Positions 1 to 8,870 of a DNA stretch of 64,000 nucleotides are shown here, in pieces. The translations under genes were made by a program, and so were the position numbers. The notes below the pieces were generated by a model. That model worked only from the letters and a program-made list of their open reading frames with translations, did no database searches and was not told where the DNA came from. Source of the DNA: Halomonas alimentaria (GTDB taxonomy: Bacteria > Pseudomonadota > Gammaproteobacteria > Pseudomonadales > Halomonadaceae); the NCBI RefSeq assembly GCF_009902005.1, contig NZ_WUTT01000001.1, positions 871,601-935,600 on the forward strand. Reading direction: 5' to 3'. How positions within the stretch are numbered: the first letter of the stretch is position 1; every line of letters begins with the position of its first letter.

Positions 1-81
1 TGCCGGGTCTCACGATGGACCCGTGCCCGTTCAGTGTAGTCCGGGGTAAGGCCCCATGCTCGGGAGCGACAGCGCCCTGGA

Positions 82-483
82 TCAGCCGATGGCAGCTACG
101 CCGGCGCGGGCGATCTGCACGTCCTGGTCGGGCTTGACGCCGGAGATGCCGACGGTGCCGGCGACCTCGCCGTCCACCAGCACCGGCACGCCACCGGCCA
201 GCAGCGACTGCATGGGGGCGGTGACGAAGGCGGTGCGGCCGCCGTTGATCATCTCCTCGAAGGCCTGGGTCTCGCGGCGGCCGATGGCGGCATTGCGGGC
301 CTTCTGGGCGGCCACCTCGGCGCTGAAGGGCGGGGCTGCGTCCATGCGGCGCAGGCCGAGCAGGTGGCCGCCGTCGTCGGCCACGGCGATGGTTACGCCC
401 CAGCCGTTGGCCTCGGCCTCCTGCTGGGCGGCATCGAGGATGGCGTTGACGTCGGTCAGGGTCAGGGCTGGCTTGGTCTTCAT
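82..483 (-). CDS. glcG: GlcG/HbpS family protein (DUF336)
   Basis: 133-residue protein that looks like a full-length GlcG/HbpS (DUF336) member. These are small alpha/beta proteins often encoded with glycolate oxidase; some bind haem, and the role of GlcG itself is not settled. The sequence shows the usual opening helix and a glycine-rich C-terminal segment with GGVPVLVDGEVAGTVGISG. No signal peptide is visible, so it is probably cytoplasmic. It is the last gene of the minus-strand glcD-glcE-glcF-glcG series, 62 bases after glcF, matching the E. coli order. The family call is solid; an enzymatic role cannot be read from the sequence. Confidence 0.88.
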   Translation of the reverse strand: MKTKPALTLTDVNAILDAAQQEAEANGWGVTIAVADDGGHLLGLRRMDAAPPFSAEVAAQKARNAAIGRRETQAFEEMINGGRTAFVTAPMQSLLAGGVPVLVDGEVAGTVGISGVKPDQDVQIARAGVAAIG

Positions 484-545
484 GAGCGGTATTCCTCTTT
501 GTGATGGAACGCTGTTGCAGGGGGAAACAAGCTCGGAGGCGGGCG

Positions 546-1778
546 CTAGGCGAGCGCCTCATCCACGATCTCTATCCAGTGGCGCACCTCGGTGCGGTTG
601 GCGCCATTGAGGTGGGTCTGGCAACCGATGTTGGCGGTGACGATCACCTCGGGATTGCCGGCCTCGAGGTTGTCGAGCTTGTTGTCGCGCAGCTGCTTCG
701 AGAGCTCCGGCTGGGTGATGGAGTAGGTACCCGCCGAGCCACAGCAGAGGTGGGCGTCGGCCACCGGGGTCAGCGCGAAGCCGAGCCGGGTCAGCACGCC
801 CTCCACGGCGCCGCCGAGCTTCTGGGCGTGCTGCAGGGTGCAGGGGCAGTGGAAGGCTAGCCGGCGGCCCTGTTTTACCTCGAGGTCGTCCAGGGCCTCG
901 TCGCGGAGCACCTCGACCAGGTCCTTCGCCAGCTCGCTCACCCGGGCAGCCTTGTCGGCGTAGTCGGGGTCGTCGGCGAGGATCTCGGCGTACTCCTTGA
1001 CGAAGGCGCCGCAGCCGCTGGCGGTCTGCACGATCGCCTCGGCGCCGGATTCGATATGCGGCCACCAGGCGTCGATGTTGGCCCGCGCCCGGGCACGCCC
1101 CTCGTCCTGGGCGTTGAGGTGGAAGTCGATGGCGCCGCAGCAGCCGGCCTCGGCCACCGGAGTCAGCCCGATGCCGAGGCGATCCAGCACCCGGGCGGTG
1201 GCGGCGTTGGTGTTGGGCGAGAGCCCCGGCTGCACGCAGCCCTCCAGGATCAGCATCTGGCGGGCGTGGCGGCTGCCTTCGGGGCGCTTTCCGGCATCCA
1301 CCGGGGCGGGAGGCATCTTGTCCCTGAGCACGCCCGGCACCAGCGGCCTGAAGGTGAGGCCCAGCTTGAATAGCGCCTGGAAGCGCTTCGGCTCCACCAG
1401 CGCCTTGCGCAGGCCATAGCGCAGTGCGCGCTCCGATGCCTTGCGTGGCACCCGGCGCTCGACCTCGGCGCGGCCGATATTGATCAGCTTGTGGTACTCC
1501 ACCCCCGAGGGGCAGGTGGTCTCGCAGTTGAGGCAGGTGAGGCAGCGGTCGAGGTGGAGCCGGGTCTCCTCGGTCACCTTGTCGCTGCCCTCGGGGGCCT
1601 CGAGCATCTCCTTGATCAGGTAGATGCGCCCGCGCGGGCCGTCGCGCTCGTCCCCCAGCAGCTGGTAGGTGGGGCAGGTGGCGTTGCAGAAGCCGCAGTG
1701 CACGCAGGTGCGCAGCACCCGATCTGCCTCGCGGATATGCGGCTTCTGGAGGTCTTCCGCGGTGAAGTGCGTCTGCAT
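546..1778 (-). CDS. glcF: Glycolate oxidase iron-sulfur subunit GlcF
   Basis: 410-residue electron-transfer subunit of membrane-associated glycolate oxidase, which oxidises glycolate to glyoxylate. Two [4Fe-4S] ferredoxin motifs are visible: C25, C28, C31, C35 and C79, C82, C85, C89. The C-terminal half carries the cysteine-rich CCG-type signatures (AGCCGAIDFH and HLCCGSAGTY). The open frame extends about 180 codons further upstream, but that part is the shadow of glcE; the chosen ATG begins MQTHFTAEDL, gives the family's normal length and leaves a 19-base gap after glcE. Confidence 0.95.
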   Translation of the reverse strand: MQTHFTAEDLQKPHIREADRVLRTCVHCGFCNATCPTYQLLGDERDGPRGRIYLIKEMLEAPEGSDKVTEETRLHLDRCLTCLNCETTCPSGVEYHKLINIGRAEVERRVPRKASERALRYGLRKALVEPKRFQALFKLGLTFRPLVPGVLRDKMPPAPVDAGKRPEGSRHARQMLILEGCVQPGLSPNTNAATARVLDRLGIGLTPVAEAGCCGAIDFHLNAQDEGRARARANIDAWWPHIESGAEAIVQTASGCGAFVKEYAEILADDPDYADKAARVSELAKDLVEVLRDEALDDLEVKQGRRLAFHCPCTLQHAQKLGGAVEGVLTRLGFALTPVADAHLCCGSAGTYSITQPELSKQLRDNKLDNLEAGNPEVIVTANIGCQTHLNGANRTEVRHWIEIVDEALA

Positions 1779-1797
1779 GGTGGCGTCTCCCCGTGTC

Positions 1798-2931
1798 TCA
1801 GAATGCCGCGTAGAGCCGGCCCGGGTTGAAGATCCCCTTGGGGTCCAGCTGGGTCTTGAGGTTGCGGTGGTACTTCTCGACCACCGGGTCGAGCGGGGTG
1901 AAGGGTTCGTCCACCGCCTTGCCGCCGGCGCCTCGCCAGCAGGTGGCGTGGCCTCCGGCCCGGCGTGCCACCGCACGGATCGCCTCGGCGTCGGCGTCGC
2001 TGCGCACCCAGCGCTGGGCGCCGGCCCAGTCGTAGAGCACGTCGGTCTCGGCGGTGACGCCGGGCACCTCGAGCACCGGGGTGTGGTGGGGCAACGAGAG
2101 CCGCCACAGTGCGCGCGGGTCCTCGGCGGCGAAGAAGTCCAGCCGCTGCTCGCGCAGGGCCTCCCAGAAGCCGTCGAGCAACTCGTCGCCGCCCAGGCGC
2201 TCGGCGGTGGCGGCCACCGAGCTGGGGCCGCCCTCCAGGCGCAGGTGCAGGGCTCCTTCAAGCCAGGCGGCAGCGGTAATCGGCAGCGGCTGGCGGCCCC
2301 ATTCGGCGAGCTTGTCCAGGGCATCGGCCAGCGGCATGTCGAGGTGCAGGCTGCGGCTGGCGCCGGGCAGCGGCAGCACCTTCATGGAGACCTCGGTGAT
2401 CAGCCCCAGGGTGCCCTGGGCGCCCACCATCAGGCGCGAGAGGTCGTAGCCGGCGACGTTCTTCATCACCTGGCCGCCGAAGCGCTGCTCGCTGCCCTGG
2501 CGCATGATGATGCGGGTACCCAGCACGAAGTCGCGCACGCTGCCGGCCCAGGGCCGGCGCGGGCCGGAGAGGCCGGTGGCGATCATGCCGCCCACCGTGG
2601 CGTCGTCGCCGAAGTGGGGAGGCTCGCAGGGCAGCATCTGCCCGTTGGCCGCCAGGGCGGCCTCCAGTTCACGCAGCGGGGTGCCGGCGCGCACCGAGAC
2701 GATCAGCTCCACCGGGTCGTACTCGGTGATGCCGCGGTGCTCGCGGGTGGAGAGGGTCTCGGCCTCGCCGGTGCGGCCCTGAACCTTGCGACCATAGAAG
2801 GCCTTGGTGTCGCCGCCGACGAGGCGCAGCGGGGTGCCCTCGGTCTCGGCGCGGCGGATGCGATCGGCCAGCGCCTCGCTGGCATCGTGGTTCACAACGT
2901 CGCGGCTCGGAATATCGGGTGTGGTCACCAT
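1798..2931 (-). CDS. glcE: Glycolate oxidase FAD-binding subunit GlcE
   Basis: 377-residue second flavoprotein subunit of glycolate oxidase, homologous to GlcD but shorter. The FAD-binding PCMH-type fold is recognisable from the early strand LRLVGGDTKAFYG, the TPLRELEAAL segment and the VGGMIATGLSGPRRP loop. It needs GlcD and GlcF for activity in E. coli (established for that operon). It starts 14 bases after glcD and ends 19 bases before glcF, so the three are almost certainly one transcript. Confidence 0.94.
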   Translation of the reverse strand: MVTTPDIPSRDVVNHDASEALADRIRRAETEGTPLRLVGGDTKAFYGRKVQGRTGEAETLSTREHRGITEYDPVELIVSVRAGTPLRELEAALAANGQMLPCEPPHFGDDATVGGMIATGLSGPRRPWAGSVRDFVLGTRIIMRQGSEQRFGGQVMKNVAGYDLSRLMVGAQGTLGLITEVSMKVLPLPGASRSLHLDMPLADALDKLAEWGRQPLPITAAAWLEGALHLRLEGGPSSVAATAERLGGDELLDGFWEALREQRLDFFAAEDPRALWRLSLPHHTPVLEVPGVTAETDVLYDWAGAQRWVRSDADAEAIRAVARRAGGHATCWRGAGGKAVDEPFTPLDPVVEKYHRNLKTQLDPKGIFNPGRLYAAF

Positions 2932-2945
2932 TTCGTCGAACTCTC

Positions 2946-4451
2946 TCAGCCTTGGCTCTCGGGGGCCCGGGTCGGGGCGGGGGCGTCACCGGCACTCTTG
3001 GTCAGGCGGAACTCGGAGCAGCGCGCCGGCGTGGGAATGTTCTTGCCGGGGTTGAGCAGGCCATCCGGGTCGAAGGCCGCCTTGGCGGCGCGGAAGGTGA
3101 CCAGCTCGCCGGGGCTGAACTGAACGCACATCTGGTGGATCTTCTCGCGGCCCACCCCGTGTTCCCCGGTGATGGTGCCACCCACCTCCACGCACAACTC
3201 GAGGATGCGGCTGCCCAGTTCCTCGGCGCGTTCGAATTCGGCGGGCTGGTTGGCATCGAAGAGGATCAGGGGGTGCATGTTGCCGTCGCCGGCATGGAAG
3301 ACGTTGGCGACGCGCAGGCCGTACTCCTCGCCGAGGTCGCCGATGCCCTTGAGCACCCGGGCCAGCTCGCGGCGGGGGATGGTGCCATCCATGCAGTAGT
3401 AGTCCGGCGACATGCGGCCCACCGCCGGGAAGGCGTTCTTGCGCCCGGCCCAGAACAGTGCCCGCTCGGCCTCGTCGCGGGCCTGCTGGATGTCGGTGGC
3501 GCCGGCCTCCTCCAGCACGCGGCGCACGGTGGCGCAGTCGTCGTCGACGTCGGCCTCCACGCCGTCCAGCTCGCAGAGCAGGATCGCCTCGGCCTCAACC
3601 GGGTAACCGGCGCCGATGAAGTCCTCGGCGGCACGGATCGCCAGATTGTCCATCATCTCCAGGCCCCCGGGGATGATGCCGGCGGCGATGATGGCACCCA
3701 CGGCGTCGCCGGCCTTCTCGATGTCATCGAAGCTGGCCATCAGCACCTTGGCGGTCTCGGGCTTGGGCAGCAGCTTGACGGTGATCTCGGTGACCACCCC
3801 GAGCATGCCTTCGGAGCCGTTGAACAGTGCCAGCAGGTCGAAGCCAGGGGCGTCCAGCGCGTCCGATCCCAGGGTCATGTGCTCGCCCTCGATGGTCAGC
3901 ACCTCGACCTTGATGACGTTATGCACGGTGAGGCCGTACTTGAGGCAGTGCACTCCGCCGGCATTCTCGGCGACGTTGCCGCCGATGGAGCAGGCGATCT
4001 GGGAGGAGGGGTCCGGGGCGTAGTAGAGCCCGTGGGGGGCGGCCGCCTCGGAGATCGCCAGGTTGCGCACTCCGGGCTGGACCCGGGCGGTGCGCGCGTC
4101 GGGGTCGATCTCGAGGATGCGGTTGAAGCGCGACAGCACCAGCAGCACGCCGTGCTCCAGCGGCATGGCGCCACCGGAGAGGCCGGTGCCGGCGCCGCGG
4201 GTGACCACCGGTACGCCCAGGGCGTGGCAGCGCTTGAGCAGGGTCTCGACCTGCTCGAGGGTCTCGGGTAGCGCGACCAGCATCGGCAGGGCGCGATAGG
4301 CGGAGAGTCCGTCGCACTCGAAGGGGCGCAGGTCCTCCTCGCGATGCAGCAGGGTCATGCCGGGCAGTGCCTGGCGCAGGTCGGCGAGGACCTCGGCCTG
4401 GGCAATGCGGGGTGGCTCGCCGTCGAGCCGGGCGTCGTACTGGGTGTTCAT
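2946..4451 (-). CDS. glcD: Glycolate oxidase FAD-linked catalytic subunit GlcD
   Basis: 501-residue catalytic subunit that oxidises glycolate (and often D-lactate) with FAD. The FAD pyrophosphate loop GAGTGLSGGAMP is at residues 86-97, followed by SIGGNVAENAGG near 156-166. The C-terminal FAD-oxidase domain carries NVFHAGDGNMHP and the GEHGVGREK signature near the end. It is the first gene of the minus-strand operon, transcribed away from glcC across a 278-base intergenic region that holds a FadR-type palindrome. Length and motifs are complete. Confidence 0.96.
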   Translation of the reverse strand: MNTQYDARLDGEPPRIAQAEVLADLRQALPGMTLLHREEDLRPFECDGLSAYRALPMLVALPETLEQVETLLKRCHALGVPVVTRGAGTGLSGGAMPLEHGVLLVLSRFNRILEIDPDARTARVQPGVRNLAISEAAAPHGLYYAPDPSSQIACSIGGNVAENAGGVHCLKYGLTVHNVIKVEVLTIEGEHMTLGSDALDAPGFDLLALFNGSEGMLGVVTEITVKLLPKPETAKVLMASFDDIEKAGDAVGAIIAAGIIPGGLEMMDNLAIRAAEDFIGAGYPVEAEAILLCELDGVEADVDDDCATVRRVLEEAGATDIQQARDEAERALFWAGRKNAFPAVGRMSPDYYCMDGTIPRRELARVLKGIGDLGEEYGLRVANVFHAGDGNMHPLILFDANQPAEFERAEELGSRILELCVEVGGTITGEHGVGREKIHQMCVQFSPGELVTFRAAKAAFDPDGLLNPGKNIPTPARCSEFRLTKSAGDAPAPTRAPESQG

Positions 4452-4585
4452 CGTGGCTCCCCATGCGTCTCGTCAGGGCGGAATGGCCGGGATGGCGGCT
4501 CTCGCATCCGTGGCGCGTCTCTCGGCACTCATCACTTGTTACATTATCGTGGCAACGCTGGTGGTACTGTCCAGCCTGTGGTGCA

Positions 4586-4598
4586 CTGGTCAGACCAG
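4586..4598. promoter_or_regulatory. Palindromic operator, probable GlcC site
   Basis: CTGGTCAGACCAG is a perfect 13-base palindrome with the TGGT-NNN-ACCA core known for FadR-subfamily GntR regulators. It lies in the divergent glcD/glcC region. A further half-site (ATTGGTCTAC) begins at 4601. Binding by GlcC is inferred from position and motif. Confidence 0.65.
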
Positions 4599-4729
4599 CC
4601 ATTGGTCTACTGGTGTACCTGCTATATGGAAGGCTTTTCCAATGTACACTCCCAGCCTAACCGTCCGCCGCTGTCCTCGCCATGGCGGCCGGGCCCATGA
4701 TATCGGCGGCCAGCCAGATGGAGGTGCCC

Positions 4730-5509
4730 ATGTTGTCGACCCCCGATGAACCCTTCAGCGGCCAGCGCACCCCGGAAGGGGTCGCCGCTCGCCTCGAGCG
4801 GCTGATCCTCGACGGTATCTTTCGCACCGGGCAGCTGTTGCCCTCGGAGCGGCGACTGTGCGAGAGGCTGGGGGTGTCGCGCGCCTCGTTGCGCGAGGGC
4901 CTGCGCATCCTGCGCAGCAAGGGCATCATCGAGACCCGGCAGGGAAGAGGTTCCACGGTGGCCTCGCTGCTGCCGGCCCGGGAGCAGAGCCCGTTGATGC
5001 ACCTCTTCCGCGACCACCCGCGCACCCTGTTCGACCTGCTCGAGGTGCGTGCCCTGCTCGAGGGCGAGTCGGCGCGGCTGGCCGCCAGCCGCGGCAATCC
5101 GGCGGACCGGGTGCTGATCACGCGGCGCTATCGCGAGATGGCCGACTACGTGGCAAGCGCCGACCCCATCGACGTCGAGCGCCTGGCGCGTCTCGACCAC
5201 GCCTTCCATCTGGCGATCTCGCAGGCCTCCCACAACCCGGTGCTGGTGCACACCCTGCAGAGCCTCACCGACCTGCTGCTGAGCTCGGTGTTCGCCTCGG
5301 TGAAGAACCTCTACCACCGCCCGGAGCCCCGGGAGATGATCAATCGCCAGCACGCCAGGCTTCATGACGCCGTGGTCAAGGGTAAGCCGCAGCTGGCCCA
5401 GCGCGTGGCGCTGGAGCACCTCAACGGCCTCGGCGAGGCGCTGCGCGAGATCGAGGCGGAGGATGAGCGCCTGGAGCGTTCGGCGATGCGGCTGGAGGGG
5501 TGGGAGTAG
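4730..5509 (+). CDS. glcC: GlcC-like FadR-family transcriptional regulator
   Basis: 259-residue GntR regulator of the FadR subfamily. The N-terminal winged helix-turn-helix includes LLPSERRLCERLGVSRASLREG and the wing KGIIETRQGRGSTVASL; the C-terminal FCD ligand domain follows and contains EVRALLEGESARLAA. The motif PSERRLCE matches E. coli GlcC closely. I chose the ATG at 4730 because GGAGGT lies just before it (4720-4725); in-frame ATGs at 4682, 4697 and 4718 lack such a site. Glycolate is the expected inducer by analogy. It faces the lactate/glycolate permease convergently across a hairpin. Confidence 0.88.
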   Translation: MLSTPDEPFSGQRTPEGVAARLERLILDGIFRTGQLLPSERRLCERLGVSRASLREGLRILRSKGIIETRQGRGSTVASLLPAREQSPLMHLFRDHPRTLFDLLEVRALLEGESARLAASRGNPADRVLITRRYREMADYVASADPIDVERLARLDHAFHLAISQASHNPVLVHTLQSLTDLLLSSVFASVKNLYHRPEPREMINRQHARLHDAVVKGKPQLAQRVALEHLNGLGEALREIEAEDERLERSAMRLEGWE

Positions 5510-5544
5510 TCCGGCGACCGAGCCTGGCGCCGCAGAAACGCAAA

Positions 5545-5567
5545 CGCCCCCGGCCATGCCGGGGGCG
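5545..5567 (-). terminator. Hairpin between convergent glcC and permease
   Basis: A perfect 10-base-pair GC stem with a 3-base loop (CGCCCCCGGC, CAT, GCCGGGGGCG). On the minus strand it is followed by a T-rich run (GTTTGCGTTT), so it most likely ends the permease transcript and may serve glcC too. Confidence 0.75.
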
Positions 5568-5593
5568 ATGCATTTGCGACGGGCGTGGCCCGA

Positions 5594-7294
5594 TCAGCCG
5601 AGGCCGAGCAGCGGGTCGCTGATGCCCAGCACATAGAAGGCCACCAGCGCGATGATCCCGGTGGCGACGAGGTAGTAGATCGTCGGCAGGATCGTCTTGC
5701 GGATGGTCTCGCCCTCGCGACCGAGCAGGCCCACGGTGGCCGAGGCTGCTACCACGTTGTGGATGGCGATCATGTTGCCCGCCGCGGCACCCACGGCCTG
5801 CAGCGATACCATGAAGGCGGTGGAGAGGCCGAGCTGCTGCGCCACGTTGAACTGGAAGTCGGACAGCATCAGGTTGGAGACCGTGTTGGAGCCGGCGATG
5901 AAGGCCCCCAGGGCACCCACGGCCGGGGCGAAGAACGGATAGACTCCGCCCACGCTGTCGGCCACCAGCTGTGCCATGGCCACCGGCATGGAGACCAGGT
6001 CGGCGGCATTGACGCCGGAGTTGATCAGGATCCGCACCATGGGAATGGTGAAGATCAGCACGAAACCGGCGCCGAAGATGGTGCGGGTGGACTCGCCGAA
6101 GGCCGCCTTGAGCTCACCCAGGCGCATGCGGTGGAGCAGGGCGGTGAGCAGTACCACCATCAGCAGGATACCGCCGGGCAGGTAGAGCGGCTGGATGCTG
6201 CCGGAGACGCCGGCTTCACCCAGGATGTCGCTCCAGCCGAAGGCGAAGGAGGTCAGCGCATTCTTGAACGGCTCGATGGTGCGCGAGGCAACCAGGATCA
6301 CCGCCAGCAGCACGTAGGGGACCCAGCCCATCAGGGTGGAGATCGGTGCCTTGCCGGTGACATCGTCCAGCTTGATCTCGAGCTTGCCGATCCACTGGTC
6401 GGGCCAGGAAGAGGACTCGGGGAAGTCCCAGTTGTCCCTGGGAATCAGGAAGCCGCGGCGGGCGGCCGGCACGACGATGGCCAGGCCGACCATGGCGCCG
6501 ATCATCGACGGGAACTCTGGCCCGAGCAGCACACCGGCCAGCATGTAGGGCACCACGAAGCTGATGCCGGCGAAGATGGCGAAGGGGGCGATGGAGAGAC
6601 CCTCCTTCCAGGAGCGGTTGGCGCCGAAGAAACGCACCATGATCACCACCATGATCAGCGGCATCAGGATGCCGACGATGCCGTGGATGACGGCAACCTC
6701 TCCGGCGATCAGGCGGAAGTACTCCATCCAGCTCGCGCCGCCGGCCTCCAGGGTCTCGGTGATGCCGGCGCGGTCGAGGCCGCCGGTGACACCTACCACG
6801 ATGGGCGTGCCGACCGCACCGAAGGAGACCGGGGTGGACTGGATCATCATGCCCACCACCACGGCGGCGAGTGCGGGGAAGCCCAGCGCCACCATCAGCG
6901 GGGCGGCGACGGCGGCGGGGGTGCCGAAGCCCGAGGCGCCCTCGATGAAGCAGCCGAACAGCCAGGCAACGATGATGGCCTGCACGCGGCGGTCCGGGCT
7001 GATGCCGGAGAAGCCGTTGCGTATCGCCTTGATGCCGCCCGAGTGCTTGAGGGTATTGAGTAGCAGGATGGCGCCGAAGATGATCCACAGGATCGAGACG
7101 GTGAGGATCAGGCCCTGGAGGGTCGAGGCCATGACGCGGGTGGCGCTCATCTCCCAGGCGAACAGGCCAATGATGGCGGTGACCACGAACACGATCGGCA
7201 TGGCAGTCCTGGCTGCCATGCGCAGACCGATCAGCAGCACACCGGCCAGCACCAGGGGCACGAAGGCCAGCAGTGCAAGGAGGGTGTCATTCAT
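5594..7294 (-). CDS. L-lactate/glycolate permease (LctP family)
   Basis: 566-residue inner-membrane transporter of the lactate permease family (LldP/GlcA), full length with about 12-14 hydrophobic segments. The conserved block [26 protein letters not shown] is present (residues about 124-150), as is [14 protein letters not shown] near the C terminus. LldP and GlcA are paralogues that both carry glycolate and lactate, so the substrate cannot be fixed from sequence alone. The glc context and a TGGT-NNN-ACCA site in its promoter region (7411-7423) favour glycolate. Confidence 0.9.
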   Translation of the reverse strand: MNDTLLALLAFVPLVLAGVLLIGLRMAARTAMPIVFVVTAIIGLFAWEMSATRVMASTLQGLILTVSILWIIFGAILLLNTLKHSGGIKAIRNGFSGISPDRRVQAIIVAWLFGCFIEGASGFGTPAAVAAPLMVALGFPALAAVVVGMMIQSTPVSFGAVGTPIVVGVTGGLDRAGITETLEAGGASWMEYFRLIAGEVAVIHGIVGILMPLIMVVIMVRFFGANRSWKEGLSIAPFAIFAGISFVVPYMLAGVLLGPEFPSMIGAMVGLAIVVPAARRGFLIPRDNWDFPESSSWPDQWIGKLEIKLDDVTGKAPISTLMGWVPYVLLAVILVASRTIEPFKNALTSFAFGWSDILGEAGVSGSIQPLYLPGGILLMVVLLTALLHRMRLGELKAAFGESTRTIFGAGFVLIFTIPMVRILINSGVNAADLVSMPVAMAQLVADSVGGVYPFFAPAVGALGAFIAGSNTVSNLMLSDFQFNVAQQLGLSTAFMVSLQAVGAAAGNMIAIHNVVAASATVGLLGREGETIRKTILPTIYYLVATGIIALVAFYVLGISDPLLGLG

Positions 7295-7629
7295 GGGGCA
7301 GGTTACCTCGATCAGCTGTCAGTGTGGTGTCCAACCGGCGGTGAGCCGGCCGGGTGAGTTGGTCAGCGGGACCTTAAGGCCTGATCGGTGTGCTTTCCAT
7401 AGCTGGGAAATTGGTATGACCAAATTGTGATGAGCTGGCGGGAGTGCTGATATAAATCCTAACCATTTGTCAGATCAGGAGAAAAGTCGTGGTGTCGGCG
7501 GGACAGAGAGGGGCGCGCGATGATAATTGTTAGACTAATGGACAGGCGGTGACCGCTATTGGCGGCCATGGCAATCGCTGCCAGACTGCATCGGTATCAC
7601 CCTGACGGTTACGCGAACGAGGAGATGGC
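7295..7629. other. Divergent intergenic region, permease / GST
   Basis: A 335-base region without a gene that separates the minus-strand permease from the plus-strand glutathione S-transferase. It holds a GntR-type palindrome (listed separately) and short AT-rich stretches (TATAAATCC near 7452 and GATAATTGTTAG near 7521) that could be promoter elements. I see no other structure. Confidence 0.6.
7411..7423. promoter_or_regulatory. GntR/FadR-type operator before the permease gene
   Basis: TTGGT-ATG-ACCAA, flanked by AA on the left and ATT on the right, is a palindrome with the same TGGT-NNN-ACCA core as the glcC/glcD site. It lies 117 bases upstream of the permease start codon. LldR of E. coli and other FadR-subfamily proteins bind this type of site. 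GlcC control is inferred. Confidence 0.6.
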
Positions 7630-8337
7630 ATGACACGAGTGCTCTATGACCTGTGTGGCGTCGACGAGGGGCTGCGCTTCTCGCCCTACTGCTGGCGCGT
7701 GCGCTACGCCCTGGCCCACAAGGGGCTGGAGGTGGAGACCCGCCCCTGGCGTTTCACCGACAAGGCGGCACTGGCCTTTGCCGACCATGACAAGGTGCCG
7801 GTGCTGGTCGACGGCGAGACGGTGGTCACCGACAGCTACGAGATCATGCGCTACCTGGATCGTGCCTACCCCGAGGCGCCACTGCTGGGCGACGACCTGG
7901 CCGAGGGGCGCGCGCGCTTCCTGCGCCACTATGCCGAGCGCACCCTGCAGCCGGCCATCATGCGCACCATCATCATGGACCTGTTCAACGCCATCCACCC
8001 CGACGATCAGGCCTACTTCCGCGAGAGCCGTGAGAAGCGCTTCGGCCGCACCCTGGAGGAGTTCCACTCGCCGTCTAAGGGGCTCTCTCAGCTGGATGCC
8101 GGCCTCGAGCCGCTGCGCGGCCGGCTCAAGGAGGCGGCGTTCCTGGACGGTGACGCCCCGGCCGGTGCCGACTACCTGGTCTTCGGCTGCTTCATGTGGG
8201 CCCGCTGCGTCTCCAGCGCCGACCTGGTCTCCAACGCCGACCCGGTCCACGCCTGGCTCGAGCGCATGCTGGACCTCTACGGTGGTCTGGGGCGCAAGGC
8301 GATGCGCATCACGGACGTGGAGGGGGCCTACCGCTGA
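7630..8337 (+). CDS. Glutathione S-transferase family protein
   Basis: 235-residue soluble protein with an N-terminal thioredoxin-like GST domain followed by an all-helical C-terminal domain. The active-site region FSPYCWRVRYALAHKGL (residues 17-33) with the S-P-Y-C motif resembles the beta-etherase LigE/LigF-type GST subgroup, and the cis-proline loop KVPVLVDG follows. Length and architecture are complete. The substrate is not predictable; relatives act in glutathione-dependent detoxification or aromatic-ether cleavage. GGAG-like bases before the ATG support the start. It is apparently monocistronic. Confidence 0.85.
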   Translation: MTRVLYDLCGVDEGLRFSPYCWRVRYALAHKGLEVETRPWRFTDKAALAFADHDKVPVLVDGETVVTDSYEIMRYLDRAYPEAPLLGDDLAEGRARFLRHYAERTLQPAIMRTIIMDLFNAIHPDDQAYFRESREKRFGRTLEEFHSPSKGLSQLDAGLEPLRGRLKEAAFLDGDAPAGADYLVFGCFMWARCVSSADLVSNADPVHAWLERMLDLYGGLGRKAMRITDVEGAYR

Positions 8338-8357
8338 GGGGCTGGCCGGCAAAACGA

Positions 8358-8399
8358 TGTTGCAATGCACAAAAGTGCCTGCTATGTTGCATTGCAACA
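8358..8399. promoter_or_regulatory. Paired TTGCA(A/T)TGCA boxes before the phasin gene
   Basis: TGTTGCAATGCAC at 8358-8370 is followed by TGTTGCATTGCAACA at 8385-8399, the latter a perfect 15-base palindrome. The pair sits 44 bases before the phasin start codon. TGC/GCA-rich palindromes are typical of PhaR-regulated phasin promoters, so this is a candidate PhaR operator. Confidence 0.55.
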
Positions 8400-8442
8400 C
8401 AGGACATTTCGTCCTGTTCGGCCCCAGAGACGGAGGTGTTCC

Positions 8443-8796
8443 ATGACCACCAAGGCTACCCAGCAGAAAGCGACCGAACAGTTTGAAGGGCTCTTCGTCG
8501 AGCCGGCTCGTGCCTATGGCTCGCTGGCCCTCGAGTACACCGAGAAGCTCGTCGGTGCGCAGCTCGACGCCGCGCGTCGCTACAGCGACCTGAGCCTGGC
8601 CCAGGCCCGCACCTGGATCGCGGTTCGCGATGCCGATGGCTTCAAGCAGGCCTTCGAAGGCCAGCAGAAGGCTGCCCAGGACCTCGGTGACCACGTCAAG
8701 GCCGACGTCGAGAAGCTCTCCACCCTCAACCAGGACTACCTGCAGAAGGGTCAGAAGCTGGTAGAGGAGAGCCTGAAGGCCGTCGGCAGCAAGTAA
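8443..8796 (+). CDS. phaP: Phasin family protein (PHA granule-associated)
   Basis: 117-residue helical protein of the phasin family, which coats polyhydroxyalkanoate granules. The family signature is visible in the amphipathic helices, with no cysteine and with the pattern LALEYTEKLVGAQLDAARRY, SLAQARTWIAV and QQKAAQDLGDHVKADVEKL. GGAGG lies eight bases before the ATG at 8443, which fixes the start; an upstream in-frame ATG at 8365 falls inside the operator. The gene is alone, between the GST gene and a convergent phosphoribosyltransferase gene, with a hairpin after the stop. Known phasins are induced with PHA synthesis through PhaR. Confidence 0.86.
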   Translation: MTTKATQQKATEQFEGLFVEPARAYGSLALEYTEKLVGAQLDAARRYSDLSLAQARTWIAVRDADGFKQAFEGQQKAAQDLGDHVKADVEKLSTLNQDYLQKGQKLVEESLKAVGSK

Positions 8797-8820
8797 GCCG
8801 CATCCTTTTAGGCTGTGATA

Positions 8821-8846
8821 GCGGGCCGCCCCTCGGGGTGGCCCGC
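8821..8846. terminator. Bidirectional hairpin after the phasin gene
   Basis: A GC-rich stem of about 11 pairs (GCGGGCCGCCC with GGGTGGCCCGC, one G-T pair) lies between the convergent phasin and phosphoribosyltransferase genes. The bases after it are only weakly T-rich. Confidence 0.6.
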
Positions 8847-8870
8847 TGTCGTTGTGGCACCGGTGGGGCG

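Noticed and set aside
1-81. A possible gene end at the left edge
   Set aside because: No frame with recognisable content reaches the edge; the first 81 bases appear intergenic.
546-2324. A 592-residue version of GlcF
   Set aside because: The extra 182 residues overlap glcE in another frame and have no homology-like pattern; the ATG at 1778 gives normal length.
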